Shown here one piece after another: positions 1-10,974 of a stretch of 64,000 nucleotides of DNA. Location: the NCBI RefSeq assembly GCF_022640935.1, contig NZ_JALCCV010000001.1, positions 1 to 64,000 on the forward strand. Reading direction: 5' to 3'. The position numbers were made by a program, and so were the translations under genes. The notes under the pieces are model-generated. The model made no database searches and was not told the DNA's origin. It saw only the letters and a program-made list of their open reading frames with translations. Numbering within the stretch: position 1 is the first letter of the stretch; every line of letters starts with the position of its first letter. The DNA comes from Bifidobacterium sp. (GTDB lineage Bacteria; Actinomycetota; Actinomycetes; Actinomycetales; Bifidobacteriaceae).

Positions 1-624
1 ACGGCATCGCAAGCCGTCTCGCATGATCCGAAGCAGCGTGGCGAAGTCCGCCATGACGCTCCCTGCCGGTCTGCCTGCAAGCACATCGCGCACGCAGCAA
101 TGGCTGGCCTGCGTGAGCATGCGGACTGCGACGACGTTCGCATCGCCGTCGTGCAGCGGCTGACCAGCAACGATAAGGGAATGGTCGTCGAAGAAACGTT
201 CCACTTCGCTCCTTCTCGTCCCCACCCCGCCCCTGAGATCGGCAGACTTCTCATGGCCTTGGAGCTGGTCTTCATTGATCTGCCAGTGCAGACGAAGCAG
301 ATCAGCATAAGGCGACGAAGCCATTTGGCGCACCACCGCGAAGGTGTATTGATAGAAGACATCAAGAGTGTCGCCGGGGCTGTTCTCCAAGGCGTCAATC
401 AGTCCGCCGTGGATATCCCGCAACGCGATGGCAAGCGCATGCCGATAGGCGTCGTCCAAATCATCGAAATAGACATAGAAGGCACCTCGCGCGATGCTGG
501 CGTCACGCACGATCCTCCCCACTTGCGCCTCACATAGCGGGTGGGATGAGAATTCATGCAGCAGCGCCTGCTCGATGCGGTTACGTTTAACCGCGCCGAG
601 ACCAAAAAACGTCTGTGTAGGCAT
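1..624 (-). CDS. TetR/AcrR-family transcriptional regulator (partial, continues past left edge)
   Basis: Minus-strand frame from ATG at 622-624 reads MPTQTFFGLGAVKRNRIEQALLHEFSSHPLCEAQVGRIVRDASIARGAFYVYFDDLDDAYRHALA..., a TetR-type N-terminal HTH. The frame stays open to base 1. The listed ORFs here are other frames. Confidence 0.8.
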   Translation of the reverse strand, partial: MPTQTFFGLGAVKRNRIEQALLHEFSSHPLCEAQVGRIVRDASIARGAFYVYFDDLDDAYRHALAIALRDIHGGLIDALENSPGDTLDVFYQYTFAVVRQMASSPYADLLRLHWQINEDQLQGHEKSADLRGGVGTRRSEVERFFDDHSLIVAGQPLHDGDANVVAVRMLTQASHCCVRDVLAGRPAGSVMADFATLLRIMRDGLRCR

Positions 625-664
625 GAAGTCCCCTATTTGTTAGCGCCACGACGACCAACAGCTA

Positions 665-679
665 TTGACACGATGTCAA
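665..679. promoter_or_regulatory. Candidate TetR operator 1 (TTGACA-CGA-TGTCAA)
   Basis: Perfect 6-bp inverted repeat with 3-bp spacer, 41 bp upstream of the TetR start; a near-identical second copy lies at 704-718. Confidence 0.55.
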
Positions 680-703
680 CTACGGAATGACCATACGCCA
701 CCA

Positions 704-718
704 TTGACGCTGTGTCAA
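704..718. promoter_or_regulatory. Candidate TetR operator 2 (TTGACG-CTG-TGTCAA)
   Basis: Same architecture as 665-679 with one arm mismatch; the two sites are 39 bp apart. Confidence 0.5.
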
Positions 719-914
719 TCTTTCGGCATACCTCGGCAGCATTGCGGTTCCGCACCCATGATGAAGTCGATTTCAATCGTGTATTGACGCTCGCCCCGAT
801 AAGGCCATGGGCCGCACGGTAAAATCCTCTGTCGATAGCAGAACCGCAACTACCATATTCAGTCCGGCCAACGATCCCCACTCGTCAGCGCGACAGGAGC
901 CGAGAACGATGAAG

Positions 915-991
915 TGGGGTGGACGACGGGTTTCGAACCCGCGACCTCCTGAACCACAATCAGGTGCTCTACCAACTGAGCTACGTCCACC
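915..991 (-). tRNA. tRNA-His (GTG anticodon)
   Basis: Reverse complement GGTGGACGTAGCTCAGTTGGTAGAGCACCTGATTGTGGTTCAGGAGGTCGCGGGTTCGAAACCCGTCGTCCACCCCA: full cloverleaf, GTG anticodon in a TTGTGGT loop, extra 5' G typical of tRNA-His, encoded CCA. Confidence 0.95.
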
Positions 992-1696
992 GTGTGTGAC
1001 GATTTCGCAAGCGAATTCGCACAACAGATGGATACTATACATGATTCCCGCGACCCCCGCTCGCGGCGAGTCGCCCAGGTCGCATCGCAGCCCGAACAGT
1101 TATCTCCTCCCCCAGCCTCGCTTCGTCTTGCGCCATCGACTATTGCGACACGCCGACGCACTTCGAGGCCATGTTCGTTTCTCCCCCGATCACACAATCA
1201 GACCGTTTCGATGTTGGATGCTGTGCGTTTATAAGGCCCATGCGTAAACACTACTGAACATTATGGCCCTGGCACTTCGCACACTGGATTTTCAGAGCCA
1301 TGCCCACTACAATTAATAACTGAGGGTCGGAGTTGCAGCCGGTCGATCAGCCGATGGGCCGCAATGAAGCGCACAACCTGAGGAATGTCCAAGGGCCTCT
1401 GCGCAACACCTTCCTTGATGATAATTGAAAATAGATAATTGAAGAACATGATGACGGTGACAACGGTGATGCAGGGTTCGTGAACCGGGCCACGGACGCC
1501 AGGGACGGCGTCGGAATGATGCGAAAGATGGCGAAAGATGACGCACCGCATTGAGGCGATGCCGGCGGTCGCTGCAGATGATTGAGTGAGGCAGTGAAAA
1601 TACAAGCCGCGCAATGTGGCGCTGCGGCAGGTACTGATGCACAGGTACGGAAGTGGCATGGAGGCAAGAGAACACAAGGGCGCGAGGGCTGCCACT

Positions 1697-1740
1697 AAGA
1701 CGGCCCCGGGGAGCAGACCGTCCCCGGGGCCGTCTTGTTT
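1697..1740. terminator. Strong intrinsic terminator-like hairpin (16-bp perfect stem)
   Basis: AAGACGGCCCCGGGGA gcagaccg TCCCCGGGGCCGTCTT followed by GTTT. Confidence 0.75.
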
Positions 1741-1889
1741 ATCTGCACGACTTGCAGACTTGTCTCACTATGGCCCTTCCTTATTGCGTGCATGCGGCCA
1801 GTATGGTGCTAAGTGCAAACCGTGGGGAGCCGCGCGCGATAGACTCGCAGCTGTTTACGATTCCGCGTTGCCCAGCCAAGGAGCCTGCC

Positions 1890-2915
1890 ATGCTTTCATT
1901 CACCAACGATTACAGCGAAGGCGCGCATCCGCGCATACTCGAACGCCTCGCCGAAACGAATCTGGAACAGCTCCCGGGATACGGTTGCGACCGCTATACC
2001 GAAGACGCTATGGCGAAAATCCGAGAGGCCTGCGGCGCTCCAGAAGCCGACGTGTGGTTCCTTACCGGCGGCACGCAGACGAACCAGACCGTCATCGACG
2101 CCGTCACACCCCCCTATGCAGGCGTCATAGCTGCGACCAGCGGACATGTCAACGTGCATGAGGCCGGTGCCATCGAATACACCGGGCACAAGGTCCTCGC
2201 GCTGCCGGAGCACAACGGCAAAGTTGATGCCGGCGAGCTCGACCGGTACTGCAAGGATTTCTACGCCGACGGCAACTACGAGCATATGGTCTTCCCCGGC
2301 ACGCTCTACATCTCCCATCCCACCGAATATGGCACGCTGTATTCCAAAGCGGAGCTTGAGGCACTCGCCGAGGTATGCCATCGCCATGAACTGACCTTCT
2401 TCCTCGACGGCGCACGGCTCGGTTATGGCCTGACGGCCGACGGCACTGATGTGGCGCTCGAGGATATCGCCAGACTCACCGACGTGTTCTATATCGGCGG
2501 CACCAAGGTCGGCGCGCTGTGCGGCGAAGCGGTGGTCTTCCCGAAAGACAATAGTCCGAAGCACTTCCTGACGCTGATCAAGCGGCACGGAGCCTTGCTC
2601 GCCAAGGGCTGGCTGACCGGATTGCAGTTCGACACGCTGTTCACCGGCGGGCTGTATCTCGACATCGCCCGGAACGCCAACGACAAGGCCACGCAGATTC
2701 GCAAGGCCTTGGTGGCCAAAGGCTACGAACTGGCCTATGAGAACCCTACGAATCAGATCATGGTGAATATGGACGGCGCCACCATCGAACGCCTGTCGAG
2801 GGACGTGGAGATGGGCTTCATGCGCAAGGTCGACGATGGGCATACGATCATGCGCCTGTGCACCAGCTGGGCCACCACGCAGGAGCACACGGACCAGCTC
2901 ATCGCGCTGCTGTGA
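1890..2915 (+). CDS. Low-specificity L-threonine aldolase / beta-eliminating lyase family
   Basis: MLSFTNDYSEGAHPRILERLAETNLEQLPGYGCDRYTEDA...FFLDGARLGYGL...IGGTKVGALCGEAVV matches the PLP-dependent threonine aldolase fold. Confidence 0.88.
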   Translation: MLSFTNDYSEGAHPRILERLAETNLEQLPGYGCDRYTEDAMAKIREACGAPEADVWFLTGGTQTNQTVIDAVTPPYAGVIAATSGHVNVHEAGAIEYTGHKVLALPEHNGKVDAGELDRYCKDFYADGNYEHMVFPGTLYISHPTEYGTLYSKAELEALAEVCHRHELTFFLDGARLGYGLTADGTDVALEDIARLTDVFYIGGTKVGALCGEAVVFPKDNSPKHFLTLIKRHGALLAKGWLTGLQFDTLFTGGLYLDIARNANDKATQIRKALVAKGYELAYENPTNQIMVNMDGATIERLSRDVEMGFMRKVDDGHTIMRLCTSWATTQEHTDQLIALL

Positions 2916-3421
2916 CGTTGCAATGCCATCGCAGGCAGCGGCGACCATTTCATGCACCGCGACAAGAATAGATTGGATGGATCCCAGTGCCGCCCAAGGC
3001 AGCATACCGCTGATTCCGGCGAACACTGCAGCGCATGCCCGGCGGCGATGCATAAGGCAAGCGGCGCATGATCTGCTGCACAATACCACCCTTCGCCATG
3101 ACACGTTTTCTCCCGGCTCATAGACAGATGAGGCGAAAACACCCAGTCGCGGCTAAAGGGCATGCCATCGAATCATCATCCAAATGCTGGCTTGCAGCCT
3201 ATTTCGGATCGTGCTGCATGGCAGGTTCACATTCGGATCATTCACGACAGCGCAAGCTTTTCGTCGAATGAGGTCAGTATGCCGTTGCATCTAACGGAAA
3301 TCACATTTCATCAGCATATCTTGCGTTGGCTGAACCATCACAGCGTATTCGAACCATTGCCACCGCGGTTTATGCGCATTCTTGGCTGCCGTCTATACAT
3401 GCGGAATGGCACAATGGTCGC

Positions 3422-4765
3422 ATGAACGAAAATACCCAGAATCGTCCTGACCCATCGTCTGCCACCCCCCAATCCACTTCTTCAGTTTCCGCTTCAGCGC
3501 TGCCCGATTCGCCCTTGTCGGTTGACCGCCCGCTCGGCACGCCCTTGGGTCCACAGCCGACCCGCGTGCTGCTGTTGGGCTCCGGCGAGCTGGGCAAAGA
3601 AGTCACCATTGAGCTGATGCGGCTGGGCGCTTGGGTATGCGCCGCGGACAGCTATGCTGGTGCCCCGGCGGCCCAAGTGGCACATGAGGCGCAGGTGCTT
3701 GATATGGCGGACGCGCAGAAGCTCAACGCGCTTATCGCACAGGTGAAGCCGGACATCATCATTCCCGAAGTGGAGGCCATCGCCACCTCGGAACTGGCCG
3801 AAGCCGCCCATCGCGGCATCCAAGTGGTGCCGAGCTCCGGCATAGCCGCAATCTGCATGGACCGCGAACGCCTTCGCACGCTTGCGCACGACGAGCTTGG
3901 CCTGCCCACGACGCCGTACCGTTTCGCCGGATCCTTCGAGGAGCTCGGCTCCGGCGCCGAGGCCGTGGGCTACCCCTGCGTCGTCAAGCCGATTATGAGC
4001 TCGTCCGGGCATGGGCAGTCGGTCGTCGAACGCTCGGAACAGCTCGAACAGGCTTGGCGGGAGGCGCAGACCGGCCGCCGAGCGGCAAACGACGGCACCG
4101 TTTCACGCGTCATTGTCGAGGCCTTGGTGCCACTCGCCTATGAGCTGACCGTGCTGACTGTCAGCTCACGTGCGGGCGTGGTCACCTGCGCGCCCATCGG
4201 GCAACGGCAGGATCATGGGGATTACCGCGAATCCTGGCAGCCGGCCAACGTCGATGACATGACGCTGGCGACGGCCCAGCGCATCGCCTGCACTGCGGTG
4301 CTGGGCATGGTCGATCAGGCACAGCGCGAGGGGGAACGCGGCTGGGGCGTGTTCGGCGTGGAACTGTTCGTGCTCGACAATGGCACCGTGCTTTTCAACG
4401 AGGTCTCCCCCAGACCTCATGACACCGGCATGGTGACCATGCTGTCACAGCGCCTGAGCGAGTTCGCGCTGCACGCCCGGGCCGTGCTGGGACTGCCGGT
4501 GACGCAGGAGCATCTGAATCTGACCTTGCGACAAGGCTCGGTCGCGGCGAGCCATGCGATTGTGGTCGAGGGCGAGGGCGAAGCCGTGTTCTCGAATCTG
4601 CCTGAAGCACTGTCCGGACCGGACGCCGATCTGCGCATTTTCGCCAAGCCGGCCGTGCATGGCCATCGGCGCATGGCGGTATCGCTGGCAATCGGGAGAG
4701 ACGTTGACGAGGCGCGAGCGCGAGCCGCGAACGTGGCAGACACCTTGCATGTTGTGGTTGCATAG
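3422..4765 (+). CDS. purT: Formate-dependent phosphoribosylglycinamide formyltransferase (PurT)
   Basis: [48 protein letters not shown]...[13 protein letters not shown]...[16 protein letters not shown], typical PurT ATP-grasp. Confidence 0.93.
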   Translation: MNENTQNRPDPSSATPQSTSSVSASALPDSPLSVDRPLGTPLGPQPTRVLLLGSGELGKEVTIELMRLGAWVCAADSYAGAPAAQVAHEAQVLDMADAQKLNALIAQVKPDIIIPEVEAIATSELAEAAHRGIQVVPSSGIAAICMDRERLRTLAHDELGLPTTPYRFAGSFEELGSGAEAVGYPCVVKPIMSSSGHGQSVVERSEQLEQAWREAQTGRRAANDGTVSRVIVEALVPLAYELTVLTVSSRAGVVTCAPIGQRQDHGDYRESWQPANVDDMTLATAQRIACTAVLGMVDQAQREGERGWGVFGVELFVLDNGTVLFNEVSPRPHDTGMVTMLSQRLSEFALHARAVLGLPVTQEHLNLTLRQGSVAASHAIVVEGEGEAVFSNLPEALSGPDADLRIFAKPAVHGHRRMAVSLAIGRDVDEARARAANVADTLHVVVA

Positions 4766-4887
4766 GACATAGATGCCCCCGATCGGCATCAGCAATGCCG
4801 CATACGTGTCGTTGTAACCTCTGCTTGCTACTCTATGAGCGTCAAATCACCTCCCATTCGAACATGGACACACGCGAAAGGCGGGTC

Positions 4888-5640
4888 ATGGAGAAACTGG
4901 AGAAGCTCTACGAGGGCAAGGCCAAAAAACTTTACGCAACCAACGATCAGGACATTCTCTGGGTCGAATACATGAATCAGGCGACCGCCGGTAACGGCGC
5001 AAAGAAAGCCCAGATCGAGGGCAAGGGAGAGCTGAACAATCACATCACCTCCGTTATCTTCGATCTGCTCAAAGCCCGGGGCGTGGAAAGCCACTTCGTG
5101 CGGCGCGTTTCCGACACCGAGCAGCTGGTGCGACGCATGACCATGTTCCCGTTGGAGATCATCATGCGCAACACCGCCGCGGGGTCGTTCGCAAAGCGCT
5201 ATGGCGTCGCCGAGGGCACGGAACTCAAAAAGCCGATCCTCGAGTTCTGCGTGAAGTCCGACGAGTTGGGCGACCCCTTCATCAACGATGACGGCATCCT
5301 TGCTCTGGGGCTGGCCAGCGACGAGGAGCTTGCCGAGATTTCGCGCCAGGCGCGCGCGGTCAACGAGGCGCTGCTCGATATCTTCACGAAGATCGGCGTG
5401 CAACTGGTCGATTTCAAGATCGAAGAGGGCAAAACCAGTGAAGGAACCATTCTTCTGGCCGACGAAATCACCCCTGACACCTGCCGCCTGTGGAACAAGG
5501 ACAGCAAGGATGGCGAGGTCGAGCATCTCGACAAGGACCTCTTCCGCAGGGATTTGGGCGATATCATCCCTGCCTACGAGGAAATCTACGACCGCCTGAC
5601 CACCTTGGCCAAGAGCGAGGGCATCACCCCCAGCGCATGA
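4888..5640 (+). CDS. purC: Phosphoribosylaminoimidazole-succinocarboxamide synthase
   Basis: [58 protein letters not shown]...[10 protein letters not shown]. Confidence 0.96.
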   Translation: MEKLEKLYEGKAKKLYATNDQDILWVEYMNQATAGNGAKKAQIEGKGELNNHITSVIFDLLKARGVESHFVRRVSDTEQLVRRMTMFPLEIIMRNTAAGSFAKRYGVAEGTELKKPILEFCVKSDELGDPFINDDGILALGLASDEELAEISRQARAVNEALLDIFTKIGVQLVDFKIEEGKTSEGTILLADEITPDTCRLWNKDSKDGEVEHLDKDLFRRDLGDIIPAYEEIYDRLTTLAKSEGITPSA

Positions 5641-5646
5641 TCGCAA

Positions 5647-5679
5647 TCGCCTGCATCCGAAATTGACGGATGCAGGCGA
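5647..5679. terminator. Perfect 13-bp stem hairpin between purC and purL (terminator/attenuator candidate)
   Basis: TCGCCTGCATCCG aaattga CGGATGCAGGCGA starts 7 bp after the purC stop; only weakly T-rich downstream. Confidence 0.5.
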
Positions 5680-5793
5680 CATCTATTTCAGGGCTTCATG
5701 CGTGCTCATGCGGCGGGTACCGATAGCCGGCAAAAGACGATAATTAACAGGACTGTTAGTCAACAGACAATTTGATCGGAAGACAGGACGACA

Positions 5794-8700
5794 GTGGCTC
5801 AGGCAAATACAGCGACTCACAGTACAGCGACGCGGAACAACGCAGCATCCGGCGCAACGGCCCACGACGGCACGACCGTTTTCCGCACCTATGTGGAGAA
5901 GAAACCCGGATTCGACGTCGAGGCACAGCAGCTGCGCGGCGAACTCGTCACGATTCTCGGCATCACGGGCATCACCGGGCTGCGCATGATCAACCGCTAT
6001 GACGTCCAAGGCATCGATGCCGCATTGTTCAACCAATCCGTGGCGACCGTGTTCAGCGAGCCGCAGGTCGATACGGTTTCCGCAACGCTTCCCGAAGCCG
6101 CCGACGATACCGCGGCCAGCGCAATCTTCGGCGTGGAATACCTTCCCGGCCAGTTCGACCAGCGTGCTGACTCTGCGAGCGAATGCATCCAGCTGATCTC
6201 CCAAGGAGAGCGCCCCACCGTGCGTACGGCCAGAATCTACATCATCTCTGGCAGCCTCTCCCCCGCGGATCTGGCGGCCGTCAGGCGCTACGTGATCAAT
6301 CCGGTCGAATCGCGACCCGCCTCGCTCGAACCGGTGGCCAACCTCAACGATGAGGTCAAGCAGCCCGAATCGGTCGAAATCCTCAAAGGCTTCAACGAAC
6401 TGGACGAACAGGGACTGGGCGTCTTCCTTGCGGATCGCGGTCTGGCGATGGATCTGGCGGATGCGCAATGCTGCCAGCGTTACTTCGCCAGTGAGAGCCG
6501 CGAGCCGACCATCACCGAGATCAAGGTGATTGACACATACTGGTCCGATCATTGCCGCCATACGACCTTCGGCACGCGACTCGACGACATCGCCTTCGAC
6601 GACGACAAGGTGGGCGAGGCTTTCAACCGCTATCTTGGGCTGCGCAAGGAGCTGGGCCGCGACGAGAAGCCGATATGTCTTATGGACATGGCCACCATCG
6701 GCGCGAAATGGCTTGCAGCCAAGGGTCTGCTCACCGGGCTGGACGAGTCCGAGGAAATCAACGCGTGCACGGTCAAGACCAAGGTCGATGTGAACGGGCA
6801 CGACGAGGACTGGCTGTTCCTGTTCAAAAACGAAACGCATAACCATCCCACGGAAATCGAGCCCTTCGGCGGCGCGGCCACCTGCATCGGCGGCTGCATC
6901 CGCGACCCGCTTTCCGGCCGCTCCTATGTGTATCAGGCGATGCGGGTCACCGGTGCCGGCGATCCGACCGTGCCGGTGAGTGAAACATTGCAGGGCAAGC
7001 TCCCCCAGCGCAAGCTGGCGACCGGGGCCGCCGCCGGATACTCCTCGTACGGCAATCAGATCGGCTTGGCCACCGGGCAGGTCGACGAGATCTACCACCC
7101 CGGGTACGTGGCCAAGCGCATGGAGGTCGGCGCCGTGGTGGGAGCTACGCCGGCCGACCATGTGCGCCGCGAAACCCCAACTCCAGGCGACAAGATCATT
7201 CTGTTGGGCGGCCGTACCGGCCGCGACGGCATTGGCGGAGCCACAGGAGCTTCGCAGTCCTTGGATGTCACCTCGACCACCGAGCTCGGCGCCGAAGTGC
7301 AGAAGGGCAACGCGCCTGTCGAACGTAAGCTGCAGCGGCTCTTCCGCCGCAAGGATGCTTGCCGCCTCATCAAGCGCTGCAACGATTTCGGTGCGGGCGG
7401 CGTGTCGGTGGCGACCGGCGAGATCGCCGACGGGCTGATCATCGATCTGGACGCGGTGCCCAAGAAGTACGCGGGCCTCGACGGCACTGAGCTGGCCATA
7501 TCCGAGTCGCAGGAGCGCATGGCGGTGGATGTCGCCGCCGACGATGTGGACGAGTTTCTCGAGTACGCGCGCCAAGAGAATCTTGAAGCCACCGTCATCG
7601 CGACTGTCACGGCAGAAGCCCGGATGCGCATGAACTGGCGAGGCGACACCATCGTCGACTTGAGCCGCACCTTTCTCGCGTCGAACGGCGCCGAAAAGCA
7701 TCAGCAGGTGCAGGTGGGACCGAGCAGCAGCTACACCACGCCGACATCATGGAATACAGGGTCGTTTGGGACGCGCATGCGCGCGCTGGTGAGCGATCTG
7801 AACGTCGCCTCGAACAAAGGGCTTGGCGAGCGATTCGACTCGACCATCGGCGCGAGCACCGTGCTGATGCCCTATGGCGGCTCGCGTCAGCTCACGCCGA
7901 GCTTGGCGATGGTGGCAAAACTGCCGGTCTTCGGCGAAACAACTACCGCGTCGGCGATGGCATGGGGCTTCAATCCTTACATCATGGAGCGCGACCAGTT
8001 CACCGGCGCGTATCTTTCCGTGGTCGAGTCGCTTGCAAAGCTTGTGGCCAGCGGATTCAAGCGCGAGAACGCCTATCTGAGCCTGCAGGAATATTTCGGC
8101 AAGCCCGGTACTGAGCCGAGTCGCTGGGGCAAGCCGTTGGCCGCAGTGCTCGGCGCGCTGAATGCGCAAATCGACCTGGGTGTGGGCGCCATCGGCGGCA
8201 AGGATTCCATGAGCGGCAGCTTCGAGGCTCTCGACGTGCCACCGAGTCTGATTTCCTTCGCCGTGGCCATCGGATCGGTGGATCACGCCACTTCGCCCGA
8301 GTTCAAAGGCGCCGGCCACCGCGTCGTACGCATCGCGCCGCGCTACGCCGCCGATGGCCCGACCCCGGACGTCGAAGGTTTGCTCGGGGCGATGACCGCC
8401 GTCGAGGAGCTTATCGAGGACAGGTCAGCCCTGGCTGTTTCCACGCCTGGCTATGGTGCAAGCGCTGCCGCGCTCTTCGAGATGACCGTGGGCAATGGCA
8501 TCGGACTCGCGCTTGAGCCGGATATCGACGTTGATGATCTCTTCCAGCCAGCGTATGGCTCGTTCTTCGTGGAACTGGCCGATGATGCCCCGTTGCCGAA
8601 AGTGACAAACCAGGTATGCGTGGGCACAGTCGGCGAGACGATGACGGACTACGAGTTCCGCACGGGCGAGGAGACGTTGGATCTCGCGCAGCTGCAGGAG

Positions 8701-9615
8701 GTCTGGGAGAGCGGCATCGAATCGGTGTACCCCTACCGCGCGGACGGCCCTGAGGTCGAGACGATCAGCCACGTTGCCGGACAGACCGCGCATCGTTCCG
8801 GAAAGGGCATCGCCAAGCCCCGCATCGTGATACCCGTCTTCCCCGGCAACAACTGCGAATACGATTCCGCGGCGGCCTTCGAACAGGCGGGCGCCGAGGT
8901 GAGCACGCTGATCATCAACAACCTCACGCCCAATGCCGTCGCGGAATCGACCGCGCATCTGGCCCAAGAGATATCCCGCAGCCAGATCGTCATGATTCCG
9001 GGCGGTTTCTCCGGCGGCGACGAACCGGACGGCTCGGCCAAGTTCATCACTGCGTTCTTCCGTTCGCCGCAGGTCGCCGAGGCCGTGCGCGACCTGCTGA
9101 ACAATCGCGATGGGCTGATGCTGGGCGTGTGTAACGGCTTCCAGGCGCTCGTCAAGCTCGGCTTGGTGCCCTTCGGCGACATTGTGCCGATGACGGCCGA
9201 ATGCCCGACGCTGACCTTCAACACCATCGGCCGCCACCAGAGCCGCCTGGTGCATACGCGCGTGGCCTCCGACCTGTCGCCGTGGCTGTCCAAAACCGAG
9301 GTCGGCGACATCCATACCATTGCGATCTCCCATGGCGAGGGCCGTTTCGTCGCCCCGAAACCGGTGCTCGACCAGCTCAAGGACTCCGGACAGATAGCGA
9401 CGCAATATGTGGACGAAAACGGTGTGCCGCGCATGAGCTTGGACGTGAATCCGAACGGATCCCTGCTTGCCGTCGAAGGCATCACCAGCCCCGATGGCCG
9501 CGTTTTCGGCAAGATGGCCCACTCCGAGCGTTCGGGCGCGGGCCTGTACCGCAACGTCCCGGGCACCGAACGTCAGCCGATTTTCGAGGCTGGAGTCGAA
9601 TACTTCACCGCTTGA
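5794..9615 (+). CDS. purL: Phosphoribosylformylglycinamidine synthase, single-polypeptide type
   Basis: NETHNHPTEIEPFGGAATCIGGCIRDPLSGRSYVYQAMRVTGAGDP and C-terminal glutaminase VFPGNNCEYDSAAAFEQAG...MLGVCNGFQALVKLGLVP; GTG start. Confidence 0.95.
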   Translation: MAQANTATHSTATRNNAASGATAHDGTTVFRTYVEKKPGFDVEAQQLRGELVTILGITGITGLRMINRYDVQGIDAALFNQSVATVFSEPQVDTVSATLPEAADDTAASAIFGVEYLPGQFDQRADSASECIQLISQGERPTVRTARIYIISGSLSPADLAAVRRYVINPVESRPASLEPVANLNDEVKQPESVEILKGFNELDEQGLGVFLADRGLAMDLADAQCCQRYFASESREPTITEIKVIDTYWSDHCRHTTFGTRLDDIAFDDDKVGEAFNRYLGLRKELGRDEKPICLMDMATIGAKWLAAKGLLTGLDESEEINACTVKTKVDVNGHDEDWLFLFKNETHNHPTEIEPFGGAATCIGGCIRDPLSGRSYVYQAMRVTGAGDPTVPVSETLQGKLPQRKLATGAAAGYSSYGNQIGLATGQVDEIYHPGYVAKRMEVGAVVGATPADHVRRETPTPGDKIILLGGRTGRDGIGGATGASQSLDVTSTTELGAEVQKGNAPVERKLQRLFRRKDACRLIKRCNDFGAGGVSVATGEIADGLIIDLDAVPKKYAGLDGTELAISESQERMAVDVAADDVDEFLEYARQENLEATVIATVTAEARMRMNWRGDTIVDLSRTFLASNGAEKHQQVQVGPSSSYTTPTSWNTGSFGTRMRALVSDLNVASNKGLGERFDSTIGASTVLMPYGGSRQLTPSLAMVAKLPVFGETTTASAMAWGFNPYIMERDQFTGAYLSVVESLAKLVASGFKRENAYLSLQEYFGKPGTEPSRWGKPLAAVLGALNAQIDLGVGAIGGKDSMSGSFEALDVPPSLISFAVAIGSVDHATSPEFKGAGHRVVRIAPRYAADGPTPDVEGLLGAMTAVEELIEDRSALAVSTPGYGASAAALFEMTVGNGIGLALEPDIDVDDLFQPAYGSFFVELADDAPLPKVTNQVCVGTVGETMTDYEFRTGEETLDLAQLQEVWESGIESVYPYRADGPEVETISHVAGQTAHRSGKGIAKPRIVIPVFPGNNCEYDSAAAFEQAGAEVSTLIINNLTPNAVAESTAHLAQEISRSQIVMIPGGFSGGDEPDGSAKFITAFFRSPQVAEAVRDLLNNRDGLMLGVCNGFQALVKLGLVPFGDIVPMTAECPTLTFNTIGRHQSRLVHTRVASDLSPWLSKTEVGDIHTIAISHGEGRFVAPKPVLDQLKDSGQIATQYVDENGVPRMSLDVNPNGSLLAVEGITSPDGRVFGKMAHSERSGAGLYRNVPGTERQPIFEAGVEYFTA

Positions 9616-9959
9616 GAGGGGCGGATCGCTAGCGCAAATCGGCATACGCAAGACAGGGCCGACAGGGAATCGGACACCACATGAGTGCCGGATGATTCCA
9701 TGTCGGCTTTGTTCGTCATTCCGTCCGCATATCTGTCAATAAACAGGCATCACATCCTCGATTTCTGGCTGGAATCGCGTTCCACCGAGGAGATCGGCCT
9801 TATCTCTGGTAAATTTCATTCCTCACTGTGGCAATACGACTTATTCGCAGTTACGAATGATGAATGCAGCTGATGGGCATCAAACGCTTGGCGCAATCCA
9901 TCCGACTTCAGGCAGACGTTGCGCGCGAATCCGAATTTACCTCGGTCTCGGTTCACCGG

Positions 9960-10440
9960 CAGCTTCCTGGATATAAAGAATACGACTTGCCATAGCTCGG
10001 CGCTGTGCGATGGGCTTGCCATGCGCTTTGCTCCGGAGATGATGACAACCTAACGCAGGACCTTTGGCGGTATTCATCGGCCATGCCAAAGAGGCCTTGC
10101 AGACAGCGCGTTGTGCCCCTCAATTCGCCCGCTGGCATCACGTATAGCAGCCAATACGCGCCCGCGGCTTCCGCAGATCTTCGGATCATCGGACAGATCG
10201 ACAAAGGCAAAACGACCGTTTTCGGCGAGAACCCTGATGGCCTCGGCAACGCTCGTGGCCTTGTCTCCAACATCCCTGACTTCGTGGATGCGGGCACCTG
10301 ATCACCCGATCGAATTCACCATTCGAAAAGTCAACCGTGACGCGGAACCAAGCCTCCAGATGGCGCCAGTTACAACCGTCACAGGCGCAATCGCCACCGA
10401 AAGCGTCCAGAACAATCGGATTCTCGATGGTTTGATCCAA
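9960..10440 (-). pseudogene. Degraded class I SAM-dependent methyltransferase remnant
   Basis: Minus-strand frames joined by a frameshift read ...SNGEFDRVIS | ARIHEVRDVGDKATSVAEAIRVLAENGRFAFVDLSDDPKICGSRGRVLAAIRDASGRIEG, like the C-terminal half of small methyltransferases. No intact ORF. Confidence 0.45.
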
Positions 10441-10515
10441 GTCGGATAGCTGGCCATAGCGCCCATAGCGCCAACATAAGTCTGCGCGGTTCCCCGCTCG
10501 ATCGCGCCACATTGC

Positions 10516-10974
10516 TCATTCGCCGCCCTTACCCATACTTTCCCCATCGCCCGGCTTATCCAGATCATCTAAGGCGATGATTTCTTCAAGCGGAATTACG
10601 GTGTCATCCTCAAGTACGAGGGCTTTCCGCTCTTGGTCGAGGAGGTGGATGACGCCTTCGGCAGTGATGTAGCCACCGCCATCCTTGTGCTTGTCTTTGC
10701 GAAAATAGGTGATTGCGAACCGATGCCGGGAGCCGAGCCGATTCAGGGCGCGTTGCAGCTTCGCATCGAGTTCGCGTTGCGCGTCCTCGTCCAGCAGCAC
10801 ACGTTGCCGCGTTTCGCGCGCCGCTTCCATGATGATGGCGTCGTATCCGGTGAGCGCGGCGAACGGCATGAACTGCGCGGCGCGATTGCGCGGAGCCATG
10901 CGTGCGCGGCCGCGTGACTGGTGATGCGGCAGCGCGATGATGTCGTCGTAGCGGTGGGTTGCTTCAAATGTCAT
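10516..10974 (-). CDS. YolD-like family protein
   Basis: MTFEATHRYDDIIALPHHQSRGRARMAPRNRAAQFMPFAALTGYDAIIMEAARETRQRVLLDEDAQRELDAKLQ...; start overlaps the upstream polymerase stop (ATGA). Confidence 0.82.
   Translation of the reverse strand: MTFEATHRYDDIIALPHHQSRGRARMAPRNRAAQFMPFAALTGYDAIIMEAARETRQRVLLDEDAQRELDAKLQRALNRLGSRHRFAITYFRKDKHKDGGGYITAEGVIHLLDQERKALVLEDDTVIPLEEIIALDDLDKPGDGESMGKGGE

Noticed and set aside
773-1247. Several ORFs overlapping the tRNA-His gene
   Set aside because: The cloverleaf and anticodon are clear; overlapping ORFs are spurious.
1261-1695. Three overlapping minus-strand ORFs between tRNA-His and threonine aldolase
   Set aside because: No recognisable motif in any frame; too short and mutually overlapping to support a gene call.
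1896-3104. 402-aa minus-strand ORF antisense to threonine aldolase
   Set aside because: Antisense shadow of a clear conserved CDS.
5683-7701. 672-aa minus-strand ORF antisense to purL
   Set aside because: Mirror ORF caused by GC-rich codon usage; the plus strand encodes unambiguous PurL and the antisense product has no recognisable domain.
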